64,000 nucleotides of DNA from Streptomyces griseoflavus (GTDB lineage Bacteria; Actinomycetota; Actinomycetes; Streptomycetales; Streptomycetaceae): positions 193,985 through 257,984 of the forward strand of contig NZ_BMUC01000004.1 of NCBI RefSeq assembly GCF_014649995.1, written 5' to 3'. Shown in pieces: positions 35,234 to 42,863 of the stretch. Position numbers and translations under genes: made by a program. The notes below the pieces were generated by a model. That model had not been told where the DNA came from and ran no database searches. It saw only the letters and a program-made list of their open reading frames with translations. Within the stretch, counting starts at the first letter, position 1. Each line of letters opens with the position of its first letter.

Positions 35234-36742
35234 ATGACCCGTTTCACACGGTGGGCGGCCCTGACGGCCGCCGCCGCGCTGTTGACGGCCGGCTGCACCG
35301 GCGGCGGCTCGTCGGACGACGGCTCCGGGGACGACGGCAAGAAGGGCGACGACGGCACGGCGGCGCTCGACTGGGGACGCTGCAAGGCCTCCGGGGACGA
35401 GCCCGCGCCGGGCGGCGACTGGCAGTGCGCCACCCTCCAGGTGCCGCTCGACTGGTCGAAGCCGGACGGCTCGACGATCGGGCTCGCCCTCATCAGGGCC
35501 AAGGCCACGGGAGACGACCGGCTCGGCTCACTGCTGTTCAACTTCGGCGGGCCCGGCGGCTCGGGCGTCTCCATGATGCCGTCCTACGCCTCCGCGGTCT
35601 CCACCCTGCACGAGCGGTACGACCTGGTCAGCTGGGACCCTCGTGGCGTGGCCGCCAGCGAAGGCGTCCGCTGCCGCGACGACAAGGACATCCAGGCAGC
35701 CGAGTCGGCGGTCGACGGCACCCCGGACACACCGGCCGAGGAGCGGGCGTACCTCCAGGACGCCGCCGACTTCGGCAAGGGGTGCGAGAAGTCCGCGGGC
35801 GAGCTGATGGCCCACGTCTCGACCACCGACACCGCCCGCGACATGGACCGCATCCGGCAGGTCCTCGGCGACGACAGGCTGAACTACTTCGGCATCTCCT
35901 ACGGGACCGAACTCGGCGGTGTCTACGCCCACCTGTTCCCCGGGAAGGTCGGCAGGCTGACGCTCGACGCGGTGGTCGACCCGACCGCGGACACCGTGGG
36001 GCACGCCAAGAACCAGACGCGCGGTTTCCAGACGGCCCTCAACAACTACCTGAAGTCCACCGGCCGGGACCCCGAGCAGGGCTCCCGGGAGATCGCGGAC
36101 CTGCTCGACCGGATCGACGCCGAGCCGCTGCCGACGTCCTCCTCCGGACGGAAGCTGACCCAGTCGCTGGCACTGACCGGCATCGTCCTGCCGCTGTACA
36201 GCAAGGACGGCTGGCCGGCGCTGACCAGCGCGCTGGACGCGGCGGAGGACGGGGACGGCTCGGAACTGCTGGCCCTGGCCGACGGTTACAACGAACGCGA
36301 CCCCTCGGGCCGCTACGGCACCACGACCCACTCGCAGCGGGTCATATCGTGCCTCGACGACAAGCAGCGGCCGACCGTCGAGGAGACGAAGAAGCTGCTG
36401 CCCGCATTCGAGGAGCTCTCGCCCGTGTTCGGCACCTTCCTCGGCTGGGACACGGCCGGCTGGTGCCACGACTGGCCGGTTCCGGGCCAGTTCGACACCC
36501 CGGAGGTGAGCGCGCCGGGCGCGGCGCCGATCCTGGTCGTGGGCAACACCGGCGACCCGGCCACGCCGTACGAGGGCGCCCGGAAGATGGCGGACGAGCT
36601 GGGCGAGGGGGTCGGCGTCGTCCTCACCTGGAAGGGCGAGGGCCACGGCGCGTACGGCAGCGGCAGCGACTGCGTCGACTCCACGGTGAACGCGTACCTG
36701 CTGGACGGCACGGTGCCGAAGGACGGCAAGGTCTGCTCATGA
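35234..36742 (+). CDS. Secreted lipoprotein tripeptidyl-aminopeptidase-like alpha/beta hydrolase (paralogue)
   Basis: 502 aa. Lipobox LLTAGC, then a Gly/Ser/Asp spacer (GGGSSDDGSGDDG), then the same peptidase fold as the preceding gene: FNFGGPGGSGVSMMP, GISYGTELGGVYAHLFPGKVG (Ser near 222), NTGDPATPYEGARKMADELGEGV and KGEGHGAYGSGSDC. High similarity over the whole length shows a tandem duplication. GAGGGGGG precedes the ATG at 35234. The 152-bp gap to the first copy contains its own weak promoter-like hexamers (TGTCAC and TACCAT, 35170-35175). Confidence 0.9.
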   Translation: MTRFTRWAALTAAAALLTAGCTGGGSSDDGSGDDGKKGDDGTAALDWGRCKASGDEPAPGGDWQCATLQVPLDWSKPDGSTIGLALIRAKATGDDRLGSLLFNFGGPGGSGVSMMPSYASAVSTLHERYDLVSWDPRGVAASEGVRCRDDKDIQAAESAVDGTPDTPAEERAYLQDAADFGKGCEKSAGELMAHVSTTDTARDMDRIRQVLGDDRLNYFGISYGTELGGVYAHLFPGKVGRLTLDAVVDPTADTVGHAKNQTRGFQTALNNYLKSTGRDPEQGSREIADLLDRIDAEPLPTSSSGRKLTQSLALTGIVLPLYSKDGWPALTSALDAAEDGDGSELLALADGYNERDPSGRYGTTTHSQRVISCLDDKQRPTVEETKKLLPAFEELSPVFGTFLGWDTAGWCHDWPVPGQFDTPEVSAPGAAPILVVGNTGDPATPYEGARKMADELGEGVGVVLTWKGEGHGAYGSGSDCVDSTVNAYLLDGTVPKDGKVCS

Positions 36743-36746
36743 CGAC

Positions 36747-36787
36747 GGCGGGGGCTCCGCGCACCCGTGGTGCGCGGAGCCCCCGCC
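36747..36787. terminator. Perfect 19-bp hairpin, convergent terminator
   Basis: GGCGGGGGCTCCGCGCACC (36747-36765) pairs without mismatch with its complement at 36769-36787 around a 3-nt loop. It starts 5 bp after the peptidase stop and also serves moeZ from the other side. Confidence 0.9.
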
Positions 36788-36813
36788 CCGGCCTCGGCAG
36801 CGGCCGGTGTCGC

Positions 36814-37992
36814 TCAGTAGACCGGCTTCGCCGGTTCGATCTGGTTGACCCAGCCGATCACGCCGCCGCCGACGTGGACGGCGTCGGCGAAGCCAGCGGC
36901 CTTGAGCACCGCGAGGACTTCCGCACTGCGGACACCCGTCTTGCAGTTCAAGACGATCTTCTTGTCCTGCGGCAGGCTCTCCAGGGCGTTGCCCATGAGG
37001 AACTCGTTCTTGGGGATCAGCCGGGCGCCCGGAATGGACACGATCTCGAACTCGTTCGGCTCGCGGACGTCGATGAGCTCGATGCTCTCGCCGTCGTCGA
37101 TCCACTCCTTGAGCTGCTTCGGAGTGATCGTCGAGTCCGCGGCCGCCGCCTGGGCCTCCTCGGACACGACGCCGCAGAAGGCCTCGTAGTCGATGAGCTC
37201 GGTGACGGTGGGGTTCTCGCCGCAGATCGCGCAGTCGGGGTCCTTGCGGACCTTGACCTGGCGGTACTGCATCTCCAGGGCGTCGTAGATCATCAGACGG
37301 CCGACGAGGGGCTCACCGATGCCGGCGAGCAGCTTGATGGCCTCGTTGGCCTGGATGGAGCCGATCGACGCGCACAGCACGCCGAGGACGCCGCCCTCGG
37401 CGCAGGAGGGGACCATGCCGGGGGGCGGGGGCTCCGGGTAGAGGCAGCGGTAGCAGGGCCCGTGCTCGGACCAGAAGACGGACGCCTGGCCGTCGAAGCG
37501 GTAGATCGAGCCCCAGACGTACGGCTTGTTCAGCAGCACGCAGGCGTCGTTGACCAGGTAGCGGGTCGCGAAGTTGTCCGTGCCGTCGACGATGAGGTCG
37601 TACTGGCCGAACAGGTCCATCACGTTGTCGGCCTCGAGCCGCTCCTCGTGAAGCACCACGTTCACGTACGGGTTGATGCCCTTGATCGTGTCCCGCGCGG
37701 ACTCGGCCTTGGGGCGGCCGATGTCGGCCTGGCTGTGAATGATCTGGCGCTGCAGGTTCGACTCGTCGACCTCGTCGAACTCCACGATGCCGAGCGTGCC
37801 CACGCCCGCCGCGGCCATGTACATCAGCCCCGGGGAACCCAGGCCGCCGGCGCCCACAAAGAGCACCTTGGCGTTCTTCAGCCGCTTCTGCCCGTCCATC
37901 CCCACATCGGGGATGATCAGGTGGCGGGAGTACCTGCGGACCTCGTCTACGGTGAGCTCGGGGGCCGGCTCGACCAGGGGTGGCAGCGACAC
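36814..37992 (-). CDS. moeZ: Adenylyltransferase/sulfurtransferase MoeZ (ThiF plus rhodanese)
   Basis: 392 aa. Residues about 1-270 form an E1/MoeB domain: VGAGGLGSPGLMYMAAAGVGTLGIVEFDEVDESNLQRQIIH with the intact adenylation Arg/Asp set, plus zinc Cys pairs CYRC and CAIC. Residues about 290-392 form a rhodanese domain with active Cys in LNCKTGVRSAE. It adenylates and then thiolates ubiquitin-like sulfur carriers (MoaD, ThiS or CysO). The GTG start has GGAG 6 nt upstream. A perfect sigma-R promoter lies upstream, matching my recollection that a moeB-type gene belongs to the S. coelicolor sigma-R regulon. Confidence 0.95.
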   Translation of the reverse strand: MSLPPLVEPAPELTVDEVRRYSRHLIIPDVGMDGQKRLKNAKVLFVGAGGLGSPGLMYMAAAGVGTLGIVEFDEVDESNLQRQIIHSQADIGRPKAESARDTIKGINPYVNVVLHEERLEADNVMDLFGQYDLIVDGTDNFATRYLVNDACVLLNKPYVWGSIYRFDGQASVFWSEHGPCYRCLYPEPPPPGMVPSCAEGGVLGVLCASIGSIQANEAIKLLAGIGEPLVGRLMIYDALEMQYRQVKVRKDPDCAICGENPTVTELIDYEAFCGVVSEEAQAAAADSTITPKQLKEWIDDGESIELIDVREPNEFEIVSIPGARLIPKNEFLMGNALESLPQDKKIVLNCKTGVRSAEVLAVLKAAGFADAVHVGGGVIGWVNQIEPAKPVY

Positions 37993-38037
37993 GGGGACTC
38001 CGTTGGTCGGTCAATCACTACGGGTTGTTCTCCGCTT

Positions 38038-38063
38038 AACACTGCCACGCGCTTTTTCATTCC
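38038..38063 (-). promoter_or_regulatory. Sigma-R promoter of moeZ
   Basis: On the minus strand, GGAAT (38059-38063), exactly 18 nt, then GTT (38038-38040). It overlaps the last codons of the upstream spherulin-4 gene, so moeZ can be expressed independently of that operon during thiol stress. The start would lie about 40 nt before the GTG. Confidence 0.85.
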
Positions 38064-38803
38064 GAGACACCTGTCCCGATCCGCGAGACGATGTCGTCCC
38101 AGTAGCCGGGCATCGGTTCCCACGGATCGGTGTGGTGGCCGGGGGCGTGGTCGGTGAAGTAGATCGTCGCCGCGCCCTGCCAGCGGGCGATGCGCAGGGC
38201 CTCGTCCAGGTGCGGCCCCGGCACCCCGTGCACGAAGTGGCAGAAGCGTTCGGGCGGGTGGTCGGCGGTCCACTCGGCCACCTGCGACCAGCGGTAGTCG
38301 CTCCACGCCCCGGAGAAGGTGACCAGCTGGTCGGCGTACTCGGCGTAGCCGGGACAGGGGTGGGTGCCGTGGCCGAGGACGATGTGGGCGTCCTCGTGGA
38401 TCGCCCGGAGCGTGCCGACGGTGCGCCGCACCTCGGGGAGCGCGGCGGGGTCGGCGGGACAGCGGTGCAGCAGGAAGCCGTCGACCTGGTACCAGTCGAG
38501 GAAGCGGTGCGCGTCCGAGATCACCTCCCCGAAGGAGCGCAGACCGTAGGCGGTGTCGAGGTGGCCGAGGACACGGACACCGGCGTTCCGCAGCCGGCCG
38601 GCCGCTTCCAGGCAGTGCGGGTCGGGCTGGACGCCGGGGCCGTCGGCCACGTCGAGCACCACCCAGTGCAGGGGGGTGCCGGGGCGGGTGAGCCTGTTCC
38701 ACTCGGCGGGGGCGAGGAGGGGGTGCGCCGGACCGGGGACGCCGAAGCCGGTGCGGACGTCCGTGCCCGCGGTGCCTGGTCTGGTGCTGGTCAGATACGG
38801 CAC
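38057..38803 (-). CDS. Spherulin-4-like protein (GH135-type fold)
   Basis: 248 aa, no signal peptide. It has TIM-barrel-like signatures of the spherulation-specific family 4: WVVLDVADGPG.QPDPHCLEAAGRLRNAGVRVLGHLDTAYGLRS, DWYQVDGFLLHRCP, HIVLGHGTHPCPGYAEYADQLVTFSG and IYFTDHAPGHHTDPWEPMPGYW. Fungal relatives (GH135) cleave galactosamine-containing exopolysaccharide. The GTG start has GGAGG 4 nt upstream and overlaps the epimerase 3' end by 13 bp. It is last in the PelF-like operon. Cytoplasmic location, if real, would be odd for a polysaccharide hydrolase. Confidence 0.82.
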   Translation of the reverse strand: MPYLTSTRPGTAGTDVRTGFGVPGPAHPLLAPAEWNRLTRPGTPLHWVVLDVADGPGVQPDPHCLEAAGRLRNAGVRVLGHLDTAYGLRSFGEVISDAHRFLDWYQVDGFLLHRCPADPAALPEVRRTVGTLRAIHEDAHIVLGHGTHPCPGYAEYADQLVTFSGAWSDYRWSQVAEWTADHPPERFCHFVHGVPGPHLDEALRIARWQGAATIYFTDHAPGHHTDPWEPMPGYWDDIVSRIGTGVSE

Positions 38804-39804
38804 GCCGCCTCCATCCAGATGTCGGCCAGGGACTCCTCCAGGTTGATGCGGGGCCGCCAGCCGAGGCGGTCGCGGGCGGTGCGGACGTCCGCCTGCTGCC
38901 AGGTGCCGCAGCCGTCGGGGTAGGGGAAGGCGGTGGGCGAGGTGGCGGCGTGGGGGTGGTCGGGGTCGGGGCGGGGGTGGCCGATGGCGGGCCTGAGGTG
39001 AGGGGTGCCGGTCGTGTGCGCCATGTGGCCGGCGTGGTGCGGGCCGGGCGTGTTGTCGAGTTCGTTGAGGGCGCCGCTGTAGCCCGCCACGCGGGCGAGG
39101 ATGCCGGCGGCGTCGCGGAGGCGGACGGCACGGCCGGAGCCGATGTTGATGACGCCCTGCGCGGCGGAGAGGGAGGCGGCGTGGACGGCGCGGGCCACGT
39201 CGCGGACGTCGACGAAGTCCCGTTGCGCGCCGAGGCCGCCGAGTTTCAGTTCGGCGTCACCGGACTGCATGGCCCGGCGCATGGCCTCGGCGAGCCGGCC
39301 GAGGGGGGAGCCGGCGGGGGTGCCGGGGCCCACGGGTGAGAAGACCCGCAGGACCACGGCGTCCAGGCCGGACCCGAGGACCAGTTCGGTGGCGGCGAGC
39401 TTGCTGACGCCGTAGGGGCCGCCGGGCCGGGGGACGGCGTCCTCCGCGGTGGAGGAGCCGGGCTGGCTGGGGCCGTACTCCGAGCCGCAGCCGATCTGCA
39501 CGAGCCGCGCGCCGCAGCCGCTGCGGCGGAGTGCCTCGCAGACGGTGGCGACGGCGACGGTGTTGTGGCGGGTCAGTTCGCGGGCGCCGCCGCGGGTGGC
39601 GCCCGCGCAGTTGACGACGACGCCGGGGTGGACGGCGTCGAGGAAGCGGGTGAGGGCGCCGGGGCTGCCGGTGGCGAGGTCGAAGCGCACGTCGGCGTCG
39701 TCTCCCCGGCCGAGGGCGGTCAGCTGGACGGCGGGGTCGGCGAGGAGGCGGTCGGCGACGAAGCGGCCGATGTAGCCGTTGGCTCCGATCAGCAGGACTC
39801 TCAT
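38791..39804 (-). CDS. NAD-dependent epimerase/dehydratase (nucleotide-sugar type)
   Basis: 337 aa. Extended SDR: GANGYIGRFVADRLL at the N terminus (GxxGxxG), NCAGATRGG, and the catalytic YGVSK (YxxxK) are present; VLRVFSPVGPGTPAGSPLGRLAEAM and NIGSGRAVRLRDAAGILARVAG complete the family pattern. It probably interconverts or reduces a UDP- or dTDP-sugar supplied to the neighbouring glycosyltransferase. AAGGAG lies 8 nt before the ATG. A 16-codon ORF immediately upstream overlaps its start. Confidence 0.9.
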   Translation of the reverse strand: MRVLLIGANGYIGRFVADRLLADPAVQLTALGRGDDADVRFDLATGSPGALTRFLDAVHPGVVVNCAGATRGGARELTRHNTVAVATVCEALRRSGCGARLVQIGCGSEYGPSQPGSSTAEDAVPRPGGPYGVSKLAATELVLGSGLDAVVLRVFSPVGPGTPAGSPLGRLAEAMRRAMQSGDAELKLGGLGAQRDFVDVRDVARAVHAASLSAAQGVINIGSGRAVRLRDAAGILARVAGYSGALNELDNTPGPHHAGHMAHTTGTPHLRPAIGHPRPDPDHPHAATSPTAFPYPDGCGTWQQADVRTARDRLGWRPRINLEESLADIWMEAACRI

Positions 39805-39851
39805 CGGGCGGCTCCTTCGGGGTGGCGCGGAGCGGCGGGACGGAGGGTCAT
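39801..39851 (-). CDS. Possible 16-residue leader ORF coupled to the epimerase
   Basis: ATG at 39851 with AAGGAG 7 nt upstream encodes MTLRPAAPRHPEGAAR, and its TGA overlaps the epimerase ATG (ATGA). The epimerase ribosome site lies within it. It may be a coupling peptide in the gap between the membrane-protein gene and the epimerase, or chance. Confidence 0.3.
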   Translation of the reverse strand: MTLRPAAPRHPEGAAR

Positions 39852-39900
39852 GTGGGTTCTCCTTCAGGTGGGGTCGTACTGCTCGCCGCGCGTCGGCCGG

Positions 39901-41016
39901 TCACCGCGCCCTCCCCGGGGGAAGGTGCGCCGAGGCGCGGGGAAGCCTGCGGGAGGCGTGGACGAGGAGGGTCAGCGCGGCGATTCCGCAGGTGACGGAC
40001 GGGACGGCTGCCGGATGCCAGGCGGTCAGGGTCTCCACCGGTGCGGACAGGGCGGCGCAGCCGGGGAGGCGGGCGGCGAAGACCGTCGCCAGGGCCGTCA
40101 CCTGGGCGCCGGCCGTGAGCGTGAGGATCACCTTGGGCGCGTGGGTGAAGCCGTGGGCCATGAGGAGGCGGGCCAGGAAGAGCAGCGCTCCGAGGGTGAG
40201 CGTCCCGGGGAGCGGGGCGGGCTCGTCGAGGAGGGCGGACGCCGTGGTGAGCAGGGCGGTCAGCGCGAGCAGGAACAGGGCGAACGTGCCCAGCAGCACG
40301 GGGCGCACCGAGGCGGTGAAGTCCTCCAGGCCGCGGCTGGACCCGAGTCGGCGGCGGGCGTGGCCGCTGAAGAGATGGGTGGTCCAGGCGGCGGGCGCGC
40401 AGGCGAGGGCGAGGGCCAGGACCGGGGCGGTGGTGAGCGGCCAGTGGCCGCCGCCGGTGCCGTCGGGCGGGCTGTCGGGGCCGCCGGTGATCGCCAGGTG
40501 CAGCAGGCCGTCGCCGAGGAGGGCGTAGCCGATGAGCCACCAGGTCCAGGCCGCGGTGGCCGGGCGCGGTGCGTGGGCGGGGGTGCTCAGCGGGCCCCGG
40601 CGCAGGACCGCGCGGAGAGCGAGGGTGAGGGCGAGGACGCCGGCTGCCGCGGCATAGAGGCGCGTCCCGCCGTCGGTGTGCCGCAGGGCGGTCACCGATG
40701 CCGCGCACACCGCGCCGGGCAGGAGGGGGAGGAGGAGGGCCGCCCGGTCGAAGGGCGCGGCGCTGGGCGGGACGGGGTGAGGGGGGTCGCCGTCGCGGGG
40801 GACCCGGGCGTAGAGCTCCTCCGCGAGGGAGAAGACGTCGCGGTGGCGGAAACGGGCGGCGGTGCGGTCGGTGATGCCATGGGCCTCCAGGCCCGCCGCG
40901 ATCTCCAGGGGGTCCACGGCCCGCAGGCACAGGTCGCGGTGGCGGTGCAGGAGTGCCTTGACCGGGTCGGCCGCCCCGGGGGACGGACCGCGGTTCAGTT
41001 CGCCGAGGTGGCTCAT
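39901..41016 (-). CDS. Polytopic membrane protein of the PelF-like operon
   Basis: 371 aa. A soluble N-terminal 90 residues (VKALLHRHRDLCLRAVDPLEIAAGLEAHGITDRTAARFRHRDVFSLAEELYARVPR) precede about eight membrane helices, near residues 92-110, 120-138, 155-176, 195-216, 240-263, 272-290, 296-317 and 338-358. I recognise no named domain. The ATG overlaps the glycosyltransferase stop (ATGA). By position it could be the export or scaffold partner (PelG-like role), but no similarity to PelG or Wzx can be claimed by eye. Confidence 0.75.
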   Translation of the reverse strand: MSHLGELNRGPSPGAADPVKALLHRHRDLCLRAVDPLEIAAGLEAHGITDRTAARFRHRDVFSLAEELYARVPRDGDPPHPVPPSAAPFDRAALLLPLLPGAVCAASVTALRHTDGGTRLYAAAAGVLALTLALRAVLRRGPLSTPAHAPRPATAAWTWWLIGYALLGDGLLHLAITGGPDSPPDGTGGGHWPLTTAPVLALALACAPAAWTTHLFSGHARRRLGSSRGLEDFTASVRPVLLGTFALFLLALTALLTTASALLDEPAPLPGTLTLGALLFLARLLMAHGFTHAPKVILTLTAGAQVTALATVFAARLPGCAALSAPVETLTAWHPAAVPSVTCGIAALTLLVHASRRLPRASAHLPPGRAR

Positions 41017-42671
41017 CGTGCTGTCTCCGTCGCGGGTACCGGTGTGTCCATGGCCCATCGGGGCACGGCGCGTGGGCCGGGGTCGGTCGTCCAGTGGCCG
41101 GGGACGCGGGCCTCGGCGGGCGCCGCGAAGGGCAGGGGGTCGCCGGTGTCGTCGAGGACGGGGTGGCGGACCGGGGTGTGTGCGACGGTCTCCAGGTAGA
41201 GGCCGCGGAAGGCCGCGACGTTCTGGTCGACGGTGAAGAGTTCGAGTGCGCGGGCGCGGGCGGCGGCGCCCAGGCGCGTGCGGCGTTCGGGGTCGCGCAG
41301 CAGGGAGACGCAGGCGTCGGCGAGCGCCCGGGGGTTGCGCGGTGGTACGACGAGACCGGTGCCGCCGATGGCCTCCACGACGGCGCCGACGTCCGTGGAG
41401 ACGGTCGCGCGCCCGCAGAGCATCGCCTCGACCAGGCCCACGGGGAATCCCTCGACGACGCTGGACAGCACGGTCACGGCCCCGGCGGCGTGGGCGTCGG
41501 CGGACGTGGCCGGGCCGGGGGCGCCGGGTTCCTCGAAGGACACCGGGTTGTCGCCGACGGTGTGCGGGCCGTCGGCCTCGTCGGGGAAGAGCTGTGCGGC
41601 CAGCGTCCTGCAGTGGCCGAGGTAGGCGGCGCCCTCGGGGCCGGACGGGCCGCCGATGATCCGCAGGCGGGACTTCGGCTCCGCGGCGCGGGTCATCGCG
41701 AAGGCGTGCAGCAGGGACACCAGGTCCTTGGCGGGTTCCACCCGGCCGACCCAGACGAGGGTGTGCGGGTCCGCTTCCCGGAGGGAGTCCCCCGCGTCGG
41801 CGAAGGGCGCGGGGTCCATGCCGGGGTACACCGTGCGCAGCTTGGCCCGGTCGGCGCCGCAGCGCTCCTGCCAGCGGCGGGCGTGTGTGTTGCCCGGCGT
41901 GATGAAGGCGGCCCGGCGGTAGGTCTCGGCGGCGAGCCTGCCGTGGAAGGCGGCGAGCAGGGAGCGCACCGCGGGCGGGGAGTCGGGGCGGGTGAGGTAG
42001 TGCGCGCGCAGGCGCACGCCGTACTCGGTGACCAGGAACGGGATGCCGAAGAAGTGGTGCGCGAGCAGGCCCGGAAGGGCCGCCGCTCCCCCGGCGGCGG
42101 CGTGGCACAGGTCCACCGCGCCGAGCCCGTCCTCCTCGTACCAGTCGAGCGAGAGGGGGCGCAGGGCGCGTTCCAGGTGTGCGGCGACGGCGAGCAGGTC
42201 GGGAACGCGGGCCTCCCGCGCGGCGCGCTGGGCGCCGGGCGCACGACAGGCGCGCTCCAGAGCGCGTACGGCCGTCTCGGAGCGGAGCGCGGACACCAGG
42301 CCGCCTTCGTCGCGGGCGAGTTCGGCGAGGCCGTGGAGCGCGGTGGTGAAACGGTCCGCCTCGGGGGCGGCAGGGGCGACGGCGGCGCAGAGGGCGGCGG
42401 CCAGTTCGCCGTAGTGCTCCCGGAAACGCCGGCGCGCGCGGCGGCCGAACACCACCCCGTCGTCCTCCGTCGCCCACAGGGGCGCGGTGCGCACCCTGCG
42501 GACCTGGCCAGGCAGCGGCACCCAGCCGGCGTCCTCCTGGGCCTCGCCGCTGCTGAACGCGTAGACGTCGAACTCGTGCCGGTCGAGTCCGCGCACCAGG
42601 CGGTCGCACCAGAGCCATCCGTCACCGCCCACATACGGGTAGCCACCCTCCGTAAGCAGTCCGATGCGCAC
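41013..42671 (-). CDS. PelF-like GT4 glycosyltransferase (DUF3492-type N-terminus)
   Basis: 552 aa. It opens MRIGLLTEGGYPYVGGDGWLWCDRLVRGLDRHEFDVYAF, close to the LLLEGTYPYVRGGVSSW opening of PelF/DUF3492 proteins. Next comes LCHAAAGGAAALPGLLAHHFFGIPFLVTEYGVRLR and the GT-B acceptor-side region, then the GT4 nucleotide-binding domain (LVWVGRVEPAKDLVSLLHAFA, RLRIIGGPSG, and the E-x7-E block SSVVEGFPVGLVEAMLCGRATVSTDVGAVVEAI). PelF polymerises a GalNAc-rich polymer from UDP-sugar in the cytoplasm. It is the first gene of a four-gene operon. The GTG at 42671 is chosen because it begins the conserved fold. Confidence 0.85.
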   Translation of the reverse strand: MRIGLLTEGGYPYVGGDGWLWCDRLVRGLDRHEFDVYAFSSGEAQEDAGWVPLPGQVRRVRTAPLWATEDDGVVFGRRARRRFREHYGELAAALCAAVAPAAPEADRFTTALHGLAELARDEGGLVSALRSETAVRALERACRAPGAQRAAREARVPDLLAVAAHLERALRPLSLDWYEEDGLGAVDLCHAAAGGAAALPGLLAHHFFGIPFLVTEYGVRLRAHYLTRPDSPPAVRSLLAAFHGRLAAETYRRAAFITPGNTHARRWQERCGADRAKLRTVYPGMDPAPFADAGDSLREADPHTLVWVGRVEPAKDLVSLLHAFAMTRAAEPKSRLRIIGGPSGPEGAAYLGHCRTLAAQLFPDEADGPHTVGDNPVSFEEPGAPGPATSADAHAAGAVTVLSSVVEGFPVGLVEAMLCGRATVSTDVGAVVEAIGGTGLVVPPRNPRALADACVSLLRDPERRTRLGAAARARALELFTVDQNVAAFRGLYLETVAHTPVRHPVLDDTGDPLPFAAPAEARVPGHWTTDPGPRAVPRWAMDTPVPATETAR

Positions 42672-42863
42672 GTGTGCACCCCCGATCTCCCGTGTGGGGA
42701 GCCGCCGTTGACCCGACGGCTCGCAGCGGGACGAACGTACGCGGAAGAGGTGGTGCCGCGACGGACGGTTGTCCATCACGCCACCAAAAGGGGTGAACGG
42801 GCGTAACCTTCCCGCGCGGGACGCGTTCGTGACGTCGGGCGTCAGCGTGCGATCAGGTGATGA

